Positions 53,619 through 60,932 of a stretch of DNA of 64,000 nt are shown here, one piece after another. How positions within the stretch are numbered: position 1 is the stretch's first letter; each line of letters begins with the position of its first letter. Source of the stretch: Amycolatopsis sp. NBC_01480 (GTDB lineage: Bacteria > Actinomycetota > Actinomycetes > Mycobacteriales > Pseudonocardiaceae); the NCBI RefSeq assembly GCF_036227205.1, contig NZ_CP109442.1, positions 3,534,001 through 3,598,000 on the forward strand, read 5' to 3'. The notes under the pieces are model-generated. The model was not told where the DNA came from and searched no databases. It saw nothing but the letters and a program-made list of their open reading frames with translations. The position numbers and the translations under genes were made by a program.

Positions 53619-54790
53619 TCATCAGAGGTGCCGAAGTCTTCAACGGGGAGCGTTGGCTGGGAGCCGCAGAAATCGTTGTCGAGAACGGCATCGTGCAAGG
53701 CTCGTGCGCCGGTACTCAAGGCGACATCATCCGGATGGACGGCATGATCGTGATACCCGGTCTCATCGACGCGCACATCCATCTCTTCCCGGGGTTCTTG
53801 TCCCGGCTTCCGAGATTCGGTGTGACGAGTGTGGTGGACATGTTCGCCACACCGAATCTGATTGACTCCTTGTCCGCCGAGCGTTCAGAATTCACGGCCG
53901 ACTATATCAGCGCGGGAATAGGCGCCACCGCGCCCGGAGGACATCCGGTCCAGTTGGTTGGCCAAGGGCTCTACAAAGACTTCCCAGTACTGGCACGAAC
54001 TGACAACGTAACCGACTTCGTCGCCCAGCGCAAGGCAGAGGGAAGCGGGTTCATCAAGGTATTTCTAGAAAAGGGCGAACTCGCCGGCAAATGTCTTCCG
54101 AGTCTGGACGTCGCGACGGTTCGGGCGCTATGTCGGGCTGCGCACGACGTCGGCCTGCTCGTGGTAGCGCATGCCGTGACCGTGGACGCAGCTCTTGCCG
54201 CCATAGACGGCGGTATCGACGGACTCGCCCATGCGGTTGTTCCGGACCGTAATCCCGACCATTTGATCGATCGTATGCTAGCCGAAGACGTATTCATGGT
54301 ATCAACCTTAGTGGCCCTCGGATCGACTCTAGGCTATGATCATACGAGCCTTTTTCGCGAGTCGCTTCCGATTAGTCGAGGGTGGCGATCTCACCTAGCC
54401 AAGCCGGCGGGGCGAAGGCTGGAATCAATTTTGTGGGAGAATACCAGAAAGTTCATGACTTCGGCCATCGCGCGAGGCGTCCGGGTCTTGCCAGGAACTG
54501 ACGCTGCGTTTCCAGGTGTTGCACCCGGAGCGAGCATGCATGCAGAACTCGCTCTCCTTCAGGATTGCGGGCTTTCGCCGGTCGATGCCATTTGTGCGGC
54601 GACCGCGGAAGCCGCCGCAGTGTTCAAGCTCGACCGAGCCGGACTCATCGAACCGGGATATCCAGCAACAATGCTATTTCTCACCAGTGATCCACGGAAC
54701 GACGTTCGGGCAACCCAGGACATCGGCGCAATCATGCTGAACGGTCATTTGAAATCATTTCAGAAGTCTATCTCCGACGGTGAAACGTAG
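53615..54790 (+). CDS. Amidohydrolase-family protein, RiPP tailoring or processing
   Basis: Start at a GTG overlapping the S9A stop. The 391-residue protein has GLIDAHIHLFPG (the first metal-binding HxH), a Lys in FIKVFLEKG, HAVTVDAALA, DGLAHAV and PGTDAAFPG containing the expected Asp. Amidohydrolases in bottromycin clusters act on the follower and drive cyclisation, so a similar role is possible. It ends the operon at 54790. Confidence 0.88.
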   Translation: MIIRGAEVFNGERWLGAAEIVVENGIVQGSCAGTQGDIIRMDGMIVIPGLIDAHIHLFPGFLSRLPRFGVTSVVDMFATPNLIDSLSAERSEFTADYISAGIGATAPGGHPVQLVGQGLYKDFPVLARTDNVTDFVAQRKAEGSGFIKVFLEKGELAGKCLPSLDVATVRALCRAAHDVGLLVVAHAVTVDAALAAIDGGIDGLAHAVVPDRNPDHLIDRMLAEDVFMVSTLVALGSTLGYDHTSLFRESLPISRGWRSHLAKPAGRRLESILWENTRKFMTSAIARGVRVLPGTDAAFPGVAPGASMHAELALLQDCGLSPVDAICAATAEAAAVFKLDRAGLIEPGYPATMLFLTSDPRNDVRATQDIGAIMLNGHLKSFQKSISDGET

Positions 54791-55149
54791 CCCCGCGCAG
54801 TCGAGGAGAACAGTCGGCGGTCCTCGGTCATCGCCACCGCGGCAACCTCGTTGGACTCCGGCTCAGTGAACAGCGACTGGGCAGCGGCCTCCGTCCCAAC
54901 GGGTTCGTCGAGCAGGCTCAGTGGCTCGGGAAGCCGGTCCGGATCTGCTCGCTCGGCCTCGCCAGGATCGGCGCGGCCACGTTGTAGCTCGGACAGATCC
55001 GCCAGGCCTCGGGAGGTGGTTACACCCGTCTTCGGTGTGTTCCCAGTTGGACAGCTCGGCGTATCGGTCAGCCAGTCGGTGGCAGCGCCCCAGCAGGTGT
55101 CGTCGGCCGCGAGGAAGTCTCCGGCGCGGAACGGGCCGACATTGATCAT
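54760..55149 (-). CDS. Possible hypothetical protein or gene remnant at element core
   Basis: From ATG 55149 the minus strand encodes about 129 residues with good GC bias in third positions (MINVGPFRAGDFLAADD...EPLSLLDEPVGTEAAAQSL...SSTARGYVSPSEIDF). A neighbouring frame in the middle also reads like protein (RYAELSNWEHTEDG), so one frameshift may be present. It overlaps the amidohydrolase 3' end. No family recognised; may be a remnant of the AICE backbone. Confidence 0.35.
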   Translation of the reverse strand: MINVGPFRAGDFLAADDTCWGAATDWLTDTPSCPTGNTPKTGVTTSRGLADLSELQRGRADPGEAERADPDRLPEPLSLLDEPVGTEAAAQSLFTEPESNEVAAVAMTEDRRLFSSTARGYVSPSEIDF

Positions 55150-55315
55150 GTTGTACACGCGAATCGCGGCTCGGTGTCTGTATTGGCCAGCGCTGCGGCT
55201 TATGACACCCGACGCTGCCGGCCTTCCACAGTTAGTAGTCCGATGTTGGCCGTACAGGCGGGAGTTCGCGTCGACCACAGCCACGCTGGAGGTGCGGCCG
55301 TGGTCGACGGGTTCT

Positions 55316-56485
55316 CTATCTGCGCTGGTCGTTTGTACTGGGTTCGGCCAATGACCGGCAGGGTTTGCTGGTCGTTGTTGTTTGGCTGTTGGCGAGGAGT
55401 GCGAATCCGGAGATGGTCATGAGGCCGTCGAGGACGAGTGGGCCGACGGCGGCGCCGAGGGTGTCGTATCCCCAGGCGAGGAGGAGGCCGTGGAGGTGCA
55501 TGTAGCTGATGAGGGCGGAGCCGAGGGTGACGGTGCCGGCGCCTCCGTAGCGGGCGAGGTTCCAGTGCCAGGTGTGTGGCCAGCGGACGCGGGAGAGGAT
55601 TTCGACGGAGAGCAGGAGTCCGATGGGCCAGACTGCGGCGCCGATTTGGGGGGCGAGGCCGGGGGTCCAGTCGGGTGGTGTGTTGGTGGGTGGGAGCCAG
55701 GTGTGCAGGACGTTGGCGGCGATGGACATGACGGAGCCGAAGGCGAATCCGGCCCAGGCCACCACTCGGCCGCCGCCAGTCGTGACCGGTTCGCCAGCGC
55801 TGGCGCCATCGGCTGGTGAGCTGGCGGCGTTGGCGGTTGCGGTGGCGATGAGGGCTGGCGAGGCCGGCTGGCTGGTGCCAGCTGGCGGATTGGCGCTGGC
55901 GGGTGGGTGGTCGGCGCCGACGACGGACAACGGAGCAGGGGCAGGGCTGGTGATCGCTGGTGGCGTGCTGGCGCCAGTCCGGCTGGTGCTGCTGGCGTCG
56001 CCAGTGTCCGTGGAGCTGCCTGCTGATCCCTGGCGAGCGCCAGCTGGTGTGCGGCTGTGGCCTGGTTCGACAGCGTGATGATGAGGCGAAACGCCAGCGC
56101 TGGCGGTGCTGGTGGCTGGGCCTGGCGGTGGGCTGGCGAACTGGTGGCCTGGCGAGGGCTCTGCCGCCGGAGCACCAGCGGGATGGTTCAGGTCGCCAAC
56201 GTTCTGGTGGGGGCTGGCGGCAGCCAGGGTCTGGTCGCCAGGGTGGATGTGGCGGCTGGTGGCTGTGGTGAGTCCCGCGGCTGGTGGCGCCTGGCGGTTC
56301 CTGTCGCTGGTGATGTGCTCGTCGTTGATCTTCTGCAATGCGGTTTTGATCGCGTGGTCGGTGGCCCCGGTGAGTTTCTGCAATGCCGGGCGTCCGGGTG
56401 GTCGGCGACCTTCGCGCTGGGCTTCGTCGAACTCTTGGCGGATCCGGGGGACCAGGTCGGCGTGGTTGGTGGCGGTGATGGTCAT
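55316..56485 (-). CDS. DUF2637 membrane protein (AICE backbone)
   Basis: The 389-residue product has an N-terminal winged or helical region (ADLVPRIRQEFDEAQREGRRPPGRPALQKLTG), a long low-complexity Ala/Pro/Ser/Thr linker and C-terminal DUF2637 with four membrane helices (SVMSIAANVLHTWLP, GAAVWPIGLLLSVEILSRV, AAVGPLVLDGLMTISGFALL). DUF2637 proteins are common in actinomycete integrative and conjugative elements, often next to spread (Spd) and replication genes. It overlaps the winged-helix gene by ATGA. Confidence 0.85.
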   Translation of the reverse strand: MTITATNHADLVPRIRQEFDEAQREGRRPPGRPALQKLTGATDHAIKTALQKINDEHITSDRNRQAPPAAGLTTATSRHIHPGDQTLAAASPHQNVGDLNHPAGAPAAEPSPGHQFASPPPGPATSTASAGVSPHHHAVEPGHSRTPAGARQGSAGSSTDTGDASSTSRTGASTPPAITSPAPAPLSVVGADHPPASANPPAGTSQPASPALIATATANAASSPADGASAGEPVTTGGGRVVAWAGFAFGSVMSIAANVLHTWLPPTNTPPDWTPGLAPQIGAAVWPIGLLLSVEILSRVRWPHTWHWNLARYGGAGTVTLGSALISYMHLHGLLLAWGYDTLGAAVGPLVLDGLMTISGFALLANSQTTTTSKPCRSLAEPSTNDQRR

Positions 56486-57204
56486 CGGCCCCTCGGCTCC
56501 AGGTCGAGTTGCGGGGTGTTCGCCGCGATCTCGGTGGGGTGGCACCGGGGGCAGCGCCGGACCTGGCCGGTCCCCGGGATGGCGACGAGGCGGGTGCTGA
56601 TACCACGGTCGCCGGGACGGGCGTCGCACTGGCCGCAGGGTGGCGGCGGGGGAGCGCTGAGGGTGGTCGGGGTCGCGTGTGCGCGGGCGGCTGTGCGCGT
56701 GCGCGGGGGACGGTTCTTGGAAGGTTCAAGGATGGTTCGGGGGCACGCTCTGCCCCCCGCTGGGTCGTTCCCTGCCCCCCGTGGACCCGTTGGTTGCCCC
56801 CCGTCCTGCTCGGCGAGGGGCAGGCTCTGCCGGGCGCTGGGGTCGTTGCCACTCGAGTTATCCCCAGATGAAGCGGAGTTGTCCACAGCGAAGGGAAGGG
56901 TGGGCATGGCGAGGTCGTAGCCGTTGGGGCGGCGGTCGGCTCGGCGTACGTAGGCGGCGACGATGCCGGGGTCGGAAGCCCGGATGAGGCCGAGTTCCTC
57001 CAGCCCGCGCAGGGCGTAGCGGACGGAACGTTCCGAGAGGCGGGTGTAGCGGGCCAGCGTGCTCAGAGCGGGGAAGGCGTTGCGTCCGTCGGGATCGGCG
57101 TGGTTGGCCAGGCCTACGAGCACGACGGTCAGGCTGGAGGCGTCTCGCCGGTCGGCGGGGATCGGTGCGGTGTTGAGCACCCAGTGGATGGCTTCGATGC
57201 TCAT
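56482..57204 (-). CDS. Winged-helix protein of AICE type
   Basis: The 240-residue protein has a wHTH (AFPALSTLARYTRLSERSVR, then YALRGLEELGLIRAS) like RepA-N-type or DnaD-like helix-turn-helix proteins of actinomycete elements, then a disordered Pro/Arg-rich region and a C-terminal zinc-like segment (CGQCDARPG...RRCPRCHP). The Cys pairs suggest a zinc ribbon. It may act in replication or control of the element. It overlaps both neighbours by ATGA. Confidence 0.8.
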   Translation of the reverse strand: MSIEAIHWVLNTAPIPADRRDASSLTVVLVGLANHADPDGRNAFPALSTLARYTRLSERSVRYALRGLEELGLIRASDPGIVAAYVRRADRRPNGYDLAMPTLPFAVDNSASSGDNSSGNDPSARQSLPLAEQDGGQPTGPRGAGNDPAGGRACPRTILEPSKNRPPRTRTAARAHATPTTLSAPPPPPCGQCDARPGDRGISTRLVAIPGTGQVRRCPRCHPTEIAANTPQLDLEPRGR

Positions 57205-57488
57205 GCCGGCCTCCGTGGGGACAGGTCGGCCATGAGGTCGGCGAGCGCGGTGTCGACCTGTGAGAGCGTCGCGATGGTCAACGTCGTGGCAGCGGACTCG
57301 GCCGGATCCTGGGCAGGCCTTTCGTTGCCGTGACTGACCGTAGCGTTCGGGAGGGCTGGGTCGACGCTTGAACGGGAGCGTCGGTCGCTGGCGTGAACGG
57401 TGTCGTATTCGCGGTTAATGGTGAGGCAATAGCGATGGTCGACGTCCGTCGTAACGGGGTAGTCGGACTGGCTTCGCACGGTGGTCAT
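57201..57488 (-). CDS. Small hypothetical AICE protein
   Basis: ATG at 57488 follows TTGGAGCC. The 95-residue product ends with a helical region (ATLSQVDTALADLMADLSP) and is translationally coupled to the winged-helix gene. It lies 130 bp inside attR. No family recognised; likely part of the element's control region. Confidence 0.65.
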   Translation of the reverse strand: MTTVRSQSDYPVTTDVDHRYCLTINREYDTVHASDRRSRSSVDPALPNATVSHGNERPAQDPAESAATTLTIATLSQVDTALADLMADLSPRRPA

Positions 57489-57620
57489 GGGGCTCCAACC
57501 TGTGCCCACGTCTCACACACGTCTCACGGACGGGGTGGACGGGGGCGGACAGGGGGTCCTGACCAGGGACTACGACCAGCCGAAACGCACTGCCCGGACG
57601 CTCCTGGACGATCCTCATTC

Positions 57621-57682
57621 GACTACGGATCAGAAGGTCAGGGGTTCGAATCCCTTCGGGCGCACGTCTGGTTGAGACAGCA
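57621..57682. other. attR site: 62-bp copy of the tRNA-Arg 3' end
   Basis: Identical to 33760-33821 over 62 bp and then diverges. It lacks the 5' part of a tRNA, so it is a non-functional tRNA fragment. It marks the right end of the element. Confidence 0.93.
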
Positions 57683-57687
57683 GTACC

Positions 57688-57720
57688 AAGAAGCCCTCCT
57701 GCTTGCAGGAGGGCTTCTTG
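57688..57720 (+). terminator. Host terminator of tRNA-Arg, displaced by the element
   Basis: Arms AAGAAGCCCTCCTGC and GCAGGAGGGCTTCTT are perfect with a short loop, followed by GCTGT. It lies 6 bp past attR, where the tRNA-Arg terminator would have been before integration. Confidence 0.75.
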
Positions 57721-57773
57721 CTGTCCGGCCACAGAGTCAATGCCGTGCCCGGCAACCGTTGCCTGCCAACGGA

Positions 57774-58151
57774 CTACGCGGCCTGGAAGGTGAGCAGGTC
57801 GAACTCGTTGCCCTCCGGGTCGGCGAAGGTGGTCCAGCGGGCGCCGGGGACCTTGACCTCGTTGAGGGACTTGGCGCCGAGGCCGTTGAGGCGCTCGACC
57901 TCCTCCTCGTAGTGCTCGGTGACCAGGTCGAGGTGGAGCCGGTTCTTCGCCGCCTTGGCCTCGGGGACGTTCTGGAAGAACAGCCGCGGGCCGCTCGCCG
58001 GGTCGGTGGGTTCCAGCTGCGCGTTCTCGGCGGTCGCGCCCGGGCTGACCGGGCGGCCGAGGGCCTGGCCCCAGAAGCCGGCCAGCGCGGCGGGATCGGC
58101 GCAGTCGATGGTCAGGGCCATGAGGGTTACCGCGGGGGCGATTGCGTTCAT
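57774..58151 (-). CDS. VOC-superfamily protein
   Basis: A 125-residue protein from ATG 58151 with a full VOC layout: VTLMALTIDCADPAALAGFWGQALGRPV, FFQNVPEAKAAKNRLHLDL, and KVPGARWTTFADPEGNEFDLLTF. A decayed paralogue follows upstream at 58205-58449. Likely role in resistance or metabolism is open. Confidence 0.88.
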   Translation of the reverse strand: MNAIAPAVTLMALTIDCADPAALAGFWGQALGRPVSPGATAENAQLEPTDPASGPRLFFQNVPEAKAAKNRLHLDLVTEHYEEEVERLNGLGAKSLNEVKVPGARWTTFADPEGNEFDLLTFQAA

Positions 58152-58204
58152 GATGGTTCCTTCGGCGAATTCATTGATGGGCGGTCATTGTTTTGGTTTG
58201 GCAG

Positions 58205-58449
58205 CTATTCGGATAACCAGGTGAGCAGATCGAAGGCGTTGCCCTCGGGATCGGCGAACGTGGTGTAGCGGGCTCCGGGAACCTTGATCTCCTCGAGCGG
58301 CTTGGCGACCACGAAGCCGCCGGGGCTTTGCCGGGACTGGCCGGGCGGCCGAGGACCTTGCCCCAGAAGTCCGCCAGCGCGGCGGGGTCGACGCAGTCGA
58401 AGTTCAGTGCCACGAAGCCCAGGCTGACGGAAGGGGCCGGTGCGTTCAT
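58205..58449 (-). pseudogene. Decayed tandem VOC paralogue with internal deletion
   Basis: ATG at 58449 begins MNAPAPSVSLGFVALNFDCV and LADFWGKVLGRPASPG, matching the start of the VOC gene at 57774-58151. After PGKAP the frame breaks; the matching C-terminus (PLEEIKVPGARYTTFADPEG, NAFDLLTWLSE) is in another frame. About 50 central residues are missing. The gene is a tandem duplicate that has lost its middle. Confidence 0.85.
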
Positions 58450-58509
58450 GAGGGTTTCCTTCCGGTGGAGGCGGCCGTCTTGGCCGGCTGAGACCACCGT
58501 GGGCCGTGT

Positions 58510-58567
58510 CCTTGGGGGAGGGTCAACACCGGCGCTCGGCCTGGACCCTCCCCTGGGGGGAGAGTCC
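58510..58567. promoter_or_regulatory. MerR-type operator region, two CCCTCCCC sites
   Basis: GGACCCTCCCC and GGGGAGAGTCC (58543-58567) form an inverted repeat with one mismatch just before the MerR start; a related CTTGGGGGAGGGTC half lies at 58511. This GC-rich arrangement resembles operators of MerR/TipA-type regulators, which overlap the spacer of their target promoters. It probably controls MerR and the divergent VOC genes. Confidence 0.65.
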
Positions 58568-58578
58568 ATACTGGCCAC

Positions 58579-59403
58579 ATGCCTGCCGCATTGACCATTG
58601 GTGATTTCTCGCGCGCCACGCAGTTGAGCGTGAAGACGCTGCGCCACTATCACCGCGTCGGGCTGCTGGAGCCGGCCGATGTCGACGCGGGCACGGGGTA
58701 TCGGCGGTACACCACCGAACAGATCCCGACGGCCCAGGTCATCCGGCGGTTCCGGGATCTGGACATGCCGCTGGACCACATTCACGCCGTGCTGGAGGCC
58801 CCCGATCTGCGCAAGCGGAACGAGCTGATCTCCGCGCACCTGGTGAGCCTGGAGCAAACCCTGGCTCAGACGCAGTCCGCGGTGGCTTCGTTACGCGACC
58901 TGCTCGCCCACCCGTCGACCATCGCGCCGGTCAGTCACCGCCGGGTGGACGCGACGATGACGGCGGCGGTCACCGCGGTGATCACCATGGGCGACCTCGT
59001 GCCCTGGTACCTGGGCGCTCTCGGCGAACTGCACGCCACGCTCGAGGCCCGCGGCATCCGCCCGTCCGGCCCGACTGGCGGGATCTACGCCGGGGAGCTG
59101 TTCAGCGACGAGCGTGGGCAGGCCACCGTTTTCGTCCCGACGGCGACCGAGATCCCGCGGCTGGGCCGGGTCGAGCCGGTGGTCGTGCCGGCCGCCGAGC
59201 TCGCGGTCGTCGAGCATGCCGGGTCGCTTGCCGACGTCGATCGGGCGTACGGGACGCTGGCCGAGTACGTGGCCAGCCACGAGCTGCGGCTGGACGGACC
59301 CATCCGGGAGTATTACCTCGTCGGCCGTCAGGACACCGCCGACGAGAACGGGTGGCGGACCGAGGTCAGCTGGCCCATTTTCAGCACCGGGGCGGCCGCG
59401 TAA
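58579..59403 (+). CDS. MerR-family regulator with GyrI-like effector domain
   Basis: The 274-residue protein has a MerR helix-turn-helix (LTIGDFSRATQLSVKTLRHY, then HRVGLLEPADVDAGTGYRRY) and a C-terminal GyrI-like small-molecule-binding domain (VSHRRVDATMTAAVTA...LAVVEHAGSLADVDRAYGTL and YYLVGRQDTADENGWRTEV). Such proteins bind lipophilic drugs, like BmrR. It likely controls the divergent VOC gene pair. Confidence 0.92.
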   Translation: MPAALTIGDFSRATQLSVKTLRHYHRVGLLEPADVDAGTGYRRYTTEQIPTAQVIRRFRDLDMPLDHIHAVLEAPDLRKRNELISAHLVSLEQTLAQTQSAVASLRDLLAHPSTIAPVSHRRVDATMTAAVTAVITMGDLVPWYLGALGELHATLEARGIRPSGPTGGIYAGELFSDERGQATVFVPTATEIPRLGRVEPVVVPAAELAVVEHAGSLADVDRAYGTLAEYVASHELRLDGPIREYYLVGRQDTADENGWRTEVSWPIFSTGAAA

Positions 59404-59416
59404 AGGGGGAAGGTCA

Positions 59417-59883
59417 ATGGTTCTCGACAAGCCTCGGCGCCGTACGGTTGCCGCCGAGGGGCTCAAGACATTGTCCGTGGTCATTCCCGCATACAACGAA
59501 GAACGGACCATCGCCCAGGCCGTCCGGGCGGCGCGGCAGGGTTTGACCGGGCTCAACATCGACGGAGAAGTCCTTGTCAGCGCCAGTGGTTGCACCGACC
59601 GCACGGCGGAAGTCGCGCAGGAGGCGGGCGCGAGCGTTGTCGTCGCGGAGCGCGGTAAAGGGGCGGCGATCACTCAAGGGACAAAAGCCGCCGACGGCGA
59701 TGTCATTTGCCTGATGGACGCCGATCTCGAGTACTACGGCGAAGTCCCGCTGGTCGAATTGCTCGCCGGGCCGATCTTCCAGGGAATCGCGGACGCGACC
59801 ATCGCCAATCTCTACTGGCGGCCGATTTACCCCGACCATTGGCTGAACGGGTTTTTCGCGCCACTGGCCGGATTGCTGTTCCC
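59417..59883 (+). pseudogene. Truncated family 2 glycosyltransferase
   Basis: ATG at 59417 after GGGGGAAGG opens a GT2 with TLSVVIPAYNEERTIAQAV, VLVSASGCTDRTAEVA, VVVAERGKGAAI and the metal-binding ICLMDADLEYYG. The family continues for over 100 residues more, but near 59883 the sequence switches to DNA of the reverse-strand DUF1737 fragment. The gene is cut by a deletion or rearrangement. Confidence 0.8.
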
Positions 59884-60026
59884 CGCTCGCCGTCGAAGGT
59901 CAGCGCCGGGCCTTCGTGCAACCGGTAGCCCAGCGCGATCGCCTCGCTGACCCGGTGGCAGAACGTCGCGTCATCGGGGCCGGTCAGGGCTCGATAGACC
60001 GGCAGTCCGTCCGGGGGTGCGCTCAT
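59884..60026 (-). pseudogene. Truncated DUF1737 protein gene
   Basis: From ATG 60026 the minus strand reads SAPPDGLPVYRALTGPDDA, FCHRVSEAIALGYRLHEGPA and LTFDGE, the DUF1737 N-terminus. Near 59884 the frame runs into antisense of the glycosyltransferase. Both genes have therefore lost their 3' ends at a common junction. Confidence 0.8.
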
Positions 60027-60155
60027 GCTGCCATCCTCTCAGCCGGGCCCTGACGCGGAAACTTTTGGGCAGCCTGGCGTTTCCGCGCTTTCCGCGCGGG
60101 ACGAGGACTCGTTAACGTCGGGAAACAACCAGCTGATTTCTTGAAGGGATTTTCC

Positions 60156-60347
60156 ATGCGTTTCCGCGTTGCCCGGTCCGCTGCCGTCCTCGCCGGGGCG
60201 GCTGCGCTGCTCACCGCCATGCCCGCCGCCGCGGCCGTCGGCACCGACGGCTGGAGCGGCGTCCAGGGGACGCAGCCTGTTGCCGCTCCAGCCGGCAATG
60301 ACAGCTGGAGCGGCACCAGCTGTACTGACTGCGGATGGGGCTACTGA
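60156..60347 (+). CDS. Small secreted peptide with DxWSG repeats
   Basis: ATG at 60156 with GAAGGGAT upstream. The 63-residue product has a signal peptide to about residue 27 (AGAAALLTAMPAAAA), then a short mature part with two DGWSG/DSWSG repeats and a Cys-Thr-Asp-Cys-Gly motif (SCTDCGWGY). The two cysteines may form a disulfide or bind metal. Function is unknown. Confidence 0.65.
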   Translation: MRFRVARSAAVLAGAAALLTAMPAAAAVGTDGWSGVQGTQPVAAPAGNDSWSGTSCTDCGWGY

Positions 60348-60428
60348 GCCGGTCTCACCATTGGCCCAGCCACCATTGGCGCAGCGTTGAAGCGTGGTCC
60401 AGACCTGGACCCTGCGGCACGCGGGCCA

Positions 60429-60671
60429 TCAGCCCGGCCTGGATCCGCACCGGGGCAAGGCCGCTGTAACCGAGTGAACCGAGCACGTCCAGCCGTCACG
60501 CAGCACCTGGCCGGGCCCGGGCAGCGCGTCCGGTGCGTCCTGGATGCCGATCCGCGGCCCGCGGGGGACGCCGATCAGGGATTTCGCCGAGACCGGCGTC
60601 GTCGCCGCGTGGCTGCCGAGGGCGAGCAGCGCGGACGCGTAGTTCGTCACCGGGGCGCCCGCCGCGGTCAC
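60429..60671 (-). pseudogene. Fragment of an EccB (type VII secretion) gene
   Basis: The minus strand reads SLIGVPRGPRIGIQDAPDAL and a following PGQVLRDGWTCSV, which resembles the GPRIGIPGAPDxLP region of EccB, the ATPase-coupled membrane component of ESX systems. Only about 80 residues are present and no neighbouring esx genes are seen. It is an isolated remnant. Confidence 0.55.
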
Positions 60672-60689
60672 ACTGGAGCTGGCCGAGCC

Positions 60690-60928
60690 CGCCCCACGGC
60701 AACCAGGTCACGCTCGGCTGGAGCAGCAGCTCCGACAGCGTCGATTACGCGGTGATCGTCGCTCCCGAGGGCGAGCCGAATCGCGCGATTCTCGCCCAGC
60801 GTCTGCACACGCTGACCGTCCCGGTCGATCCGCTGCGCCGGTACTGCTTCGAGGTGCAGGCCACCGACAGCCAGAGCGTGTACAAGAGCGCACCCCAGCC
60901 GATCCGCGGCGCGACCTGCCACCGTTAG
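60690..60928 (+). pseudogene. Fragment of a fibronectin-like C-terminal domain
   Basis: Residues HGNQVTLGWSSSSDSVDYAV, PEGEPNRAILAQRLHTLTV and RYCFEVQATDSQSVYKSAPQ read as one beta-sandwich domain ending in RGATCHR. A likely upstream part is in another frame (VTLELAEPAP). This type of domain ends many actinomycete Ser/Thr kinases and secreted proteins. The rest of the gene is absent. Confidence 0.55.
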
Positions 60929-60932
60929 GGCG

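Larger units (their letters stand above)
33760..57682. mobile_element. Integrated AICE-like element, about 23.9 kb
   Basis: Bounded by identical 62-bp repeats at tRNA-Arg(ACG), with a tyrosine integrase at the left and three overlapping AICE-type genes (small protein, winged helix, DUF2637) at the right. The centre carries two cargo operons and several decayed genes. GC content drops in the centre, most in 44-55 kb. No FtsK/TraB-type translocase, no recognisable Rep of the pSAM2 kind and no excisionase was seen, so it may be non-mobilising or depend on helpers. Confidence 0.9.

Noticed and set aside
57621..57682. A second functional tRNA-Arg
   Set aside because: Only the 3' 44 nt of the tRNA are present, without the acceptor 5' strand or D arm; it is attR.
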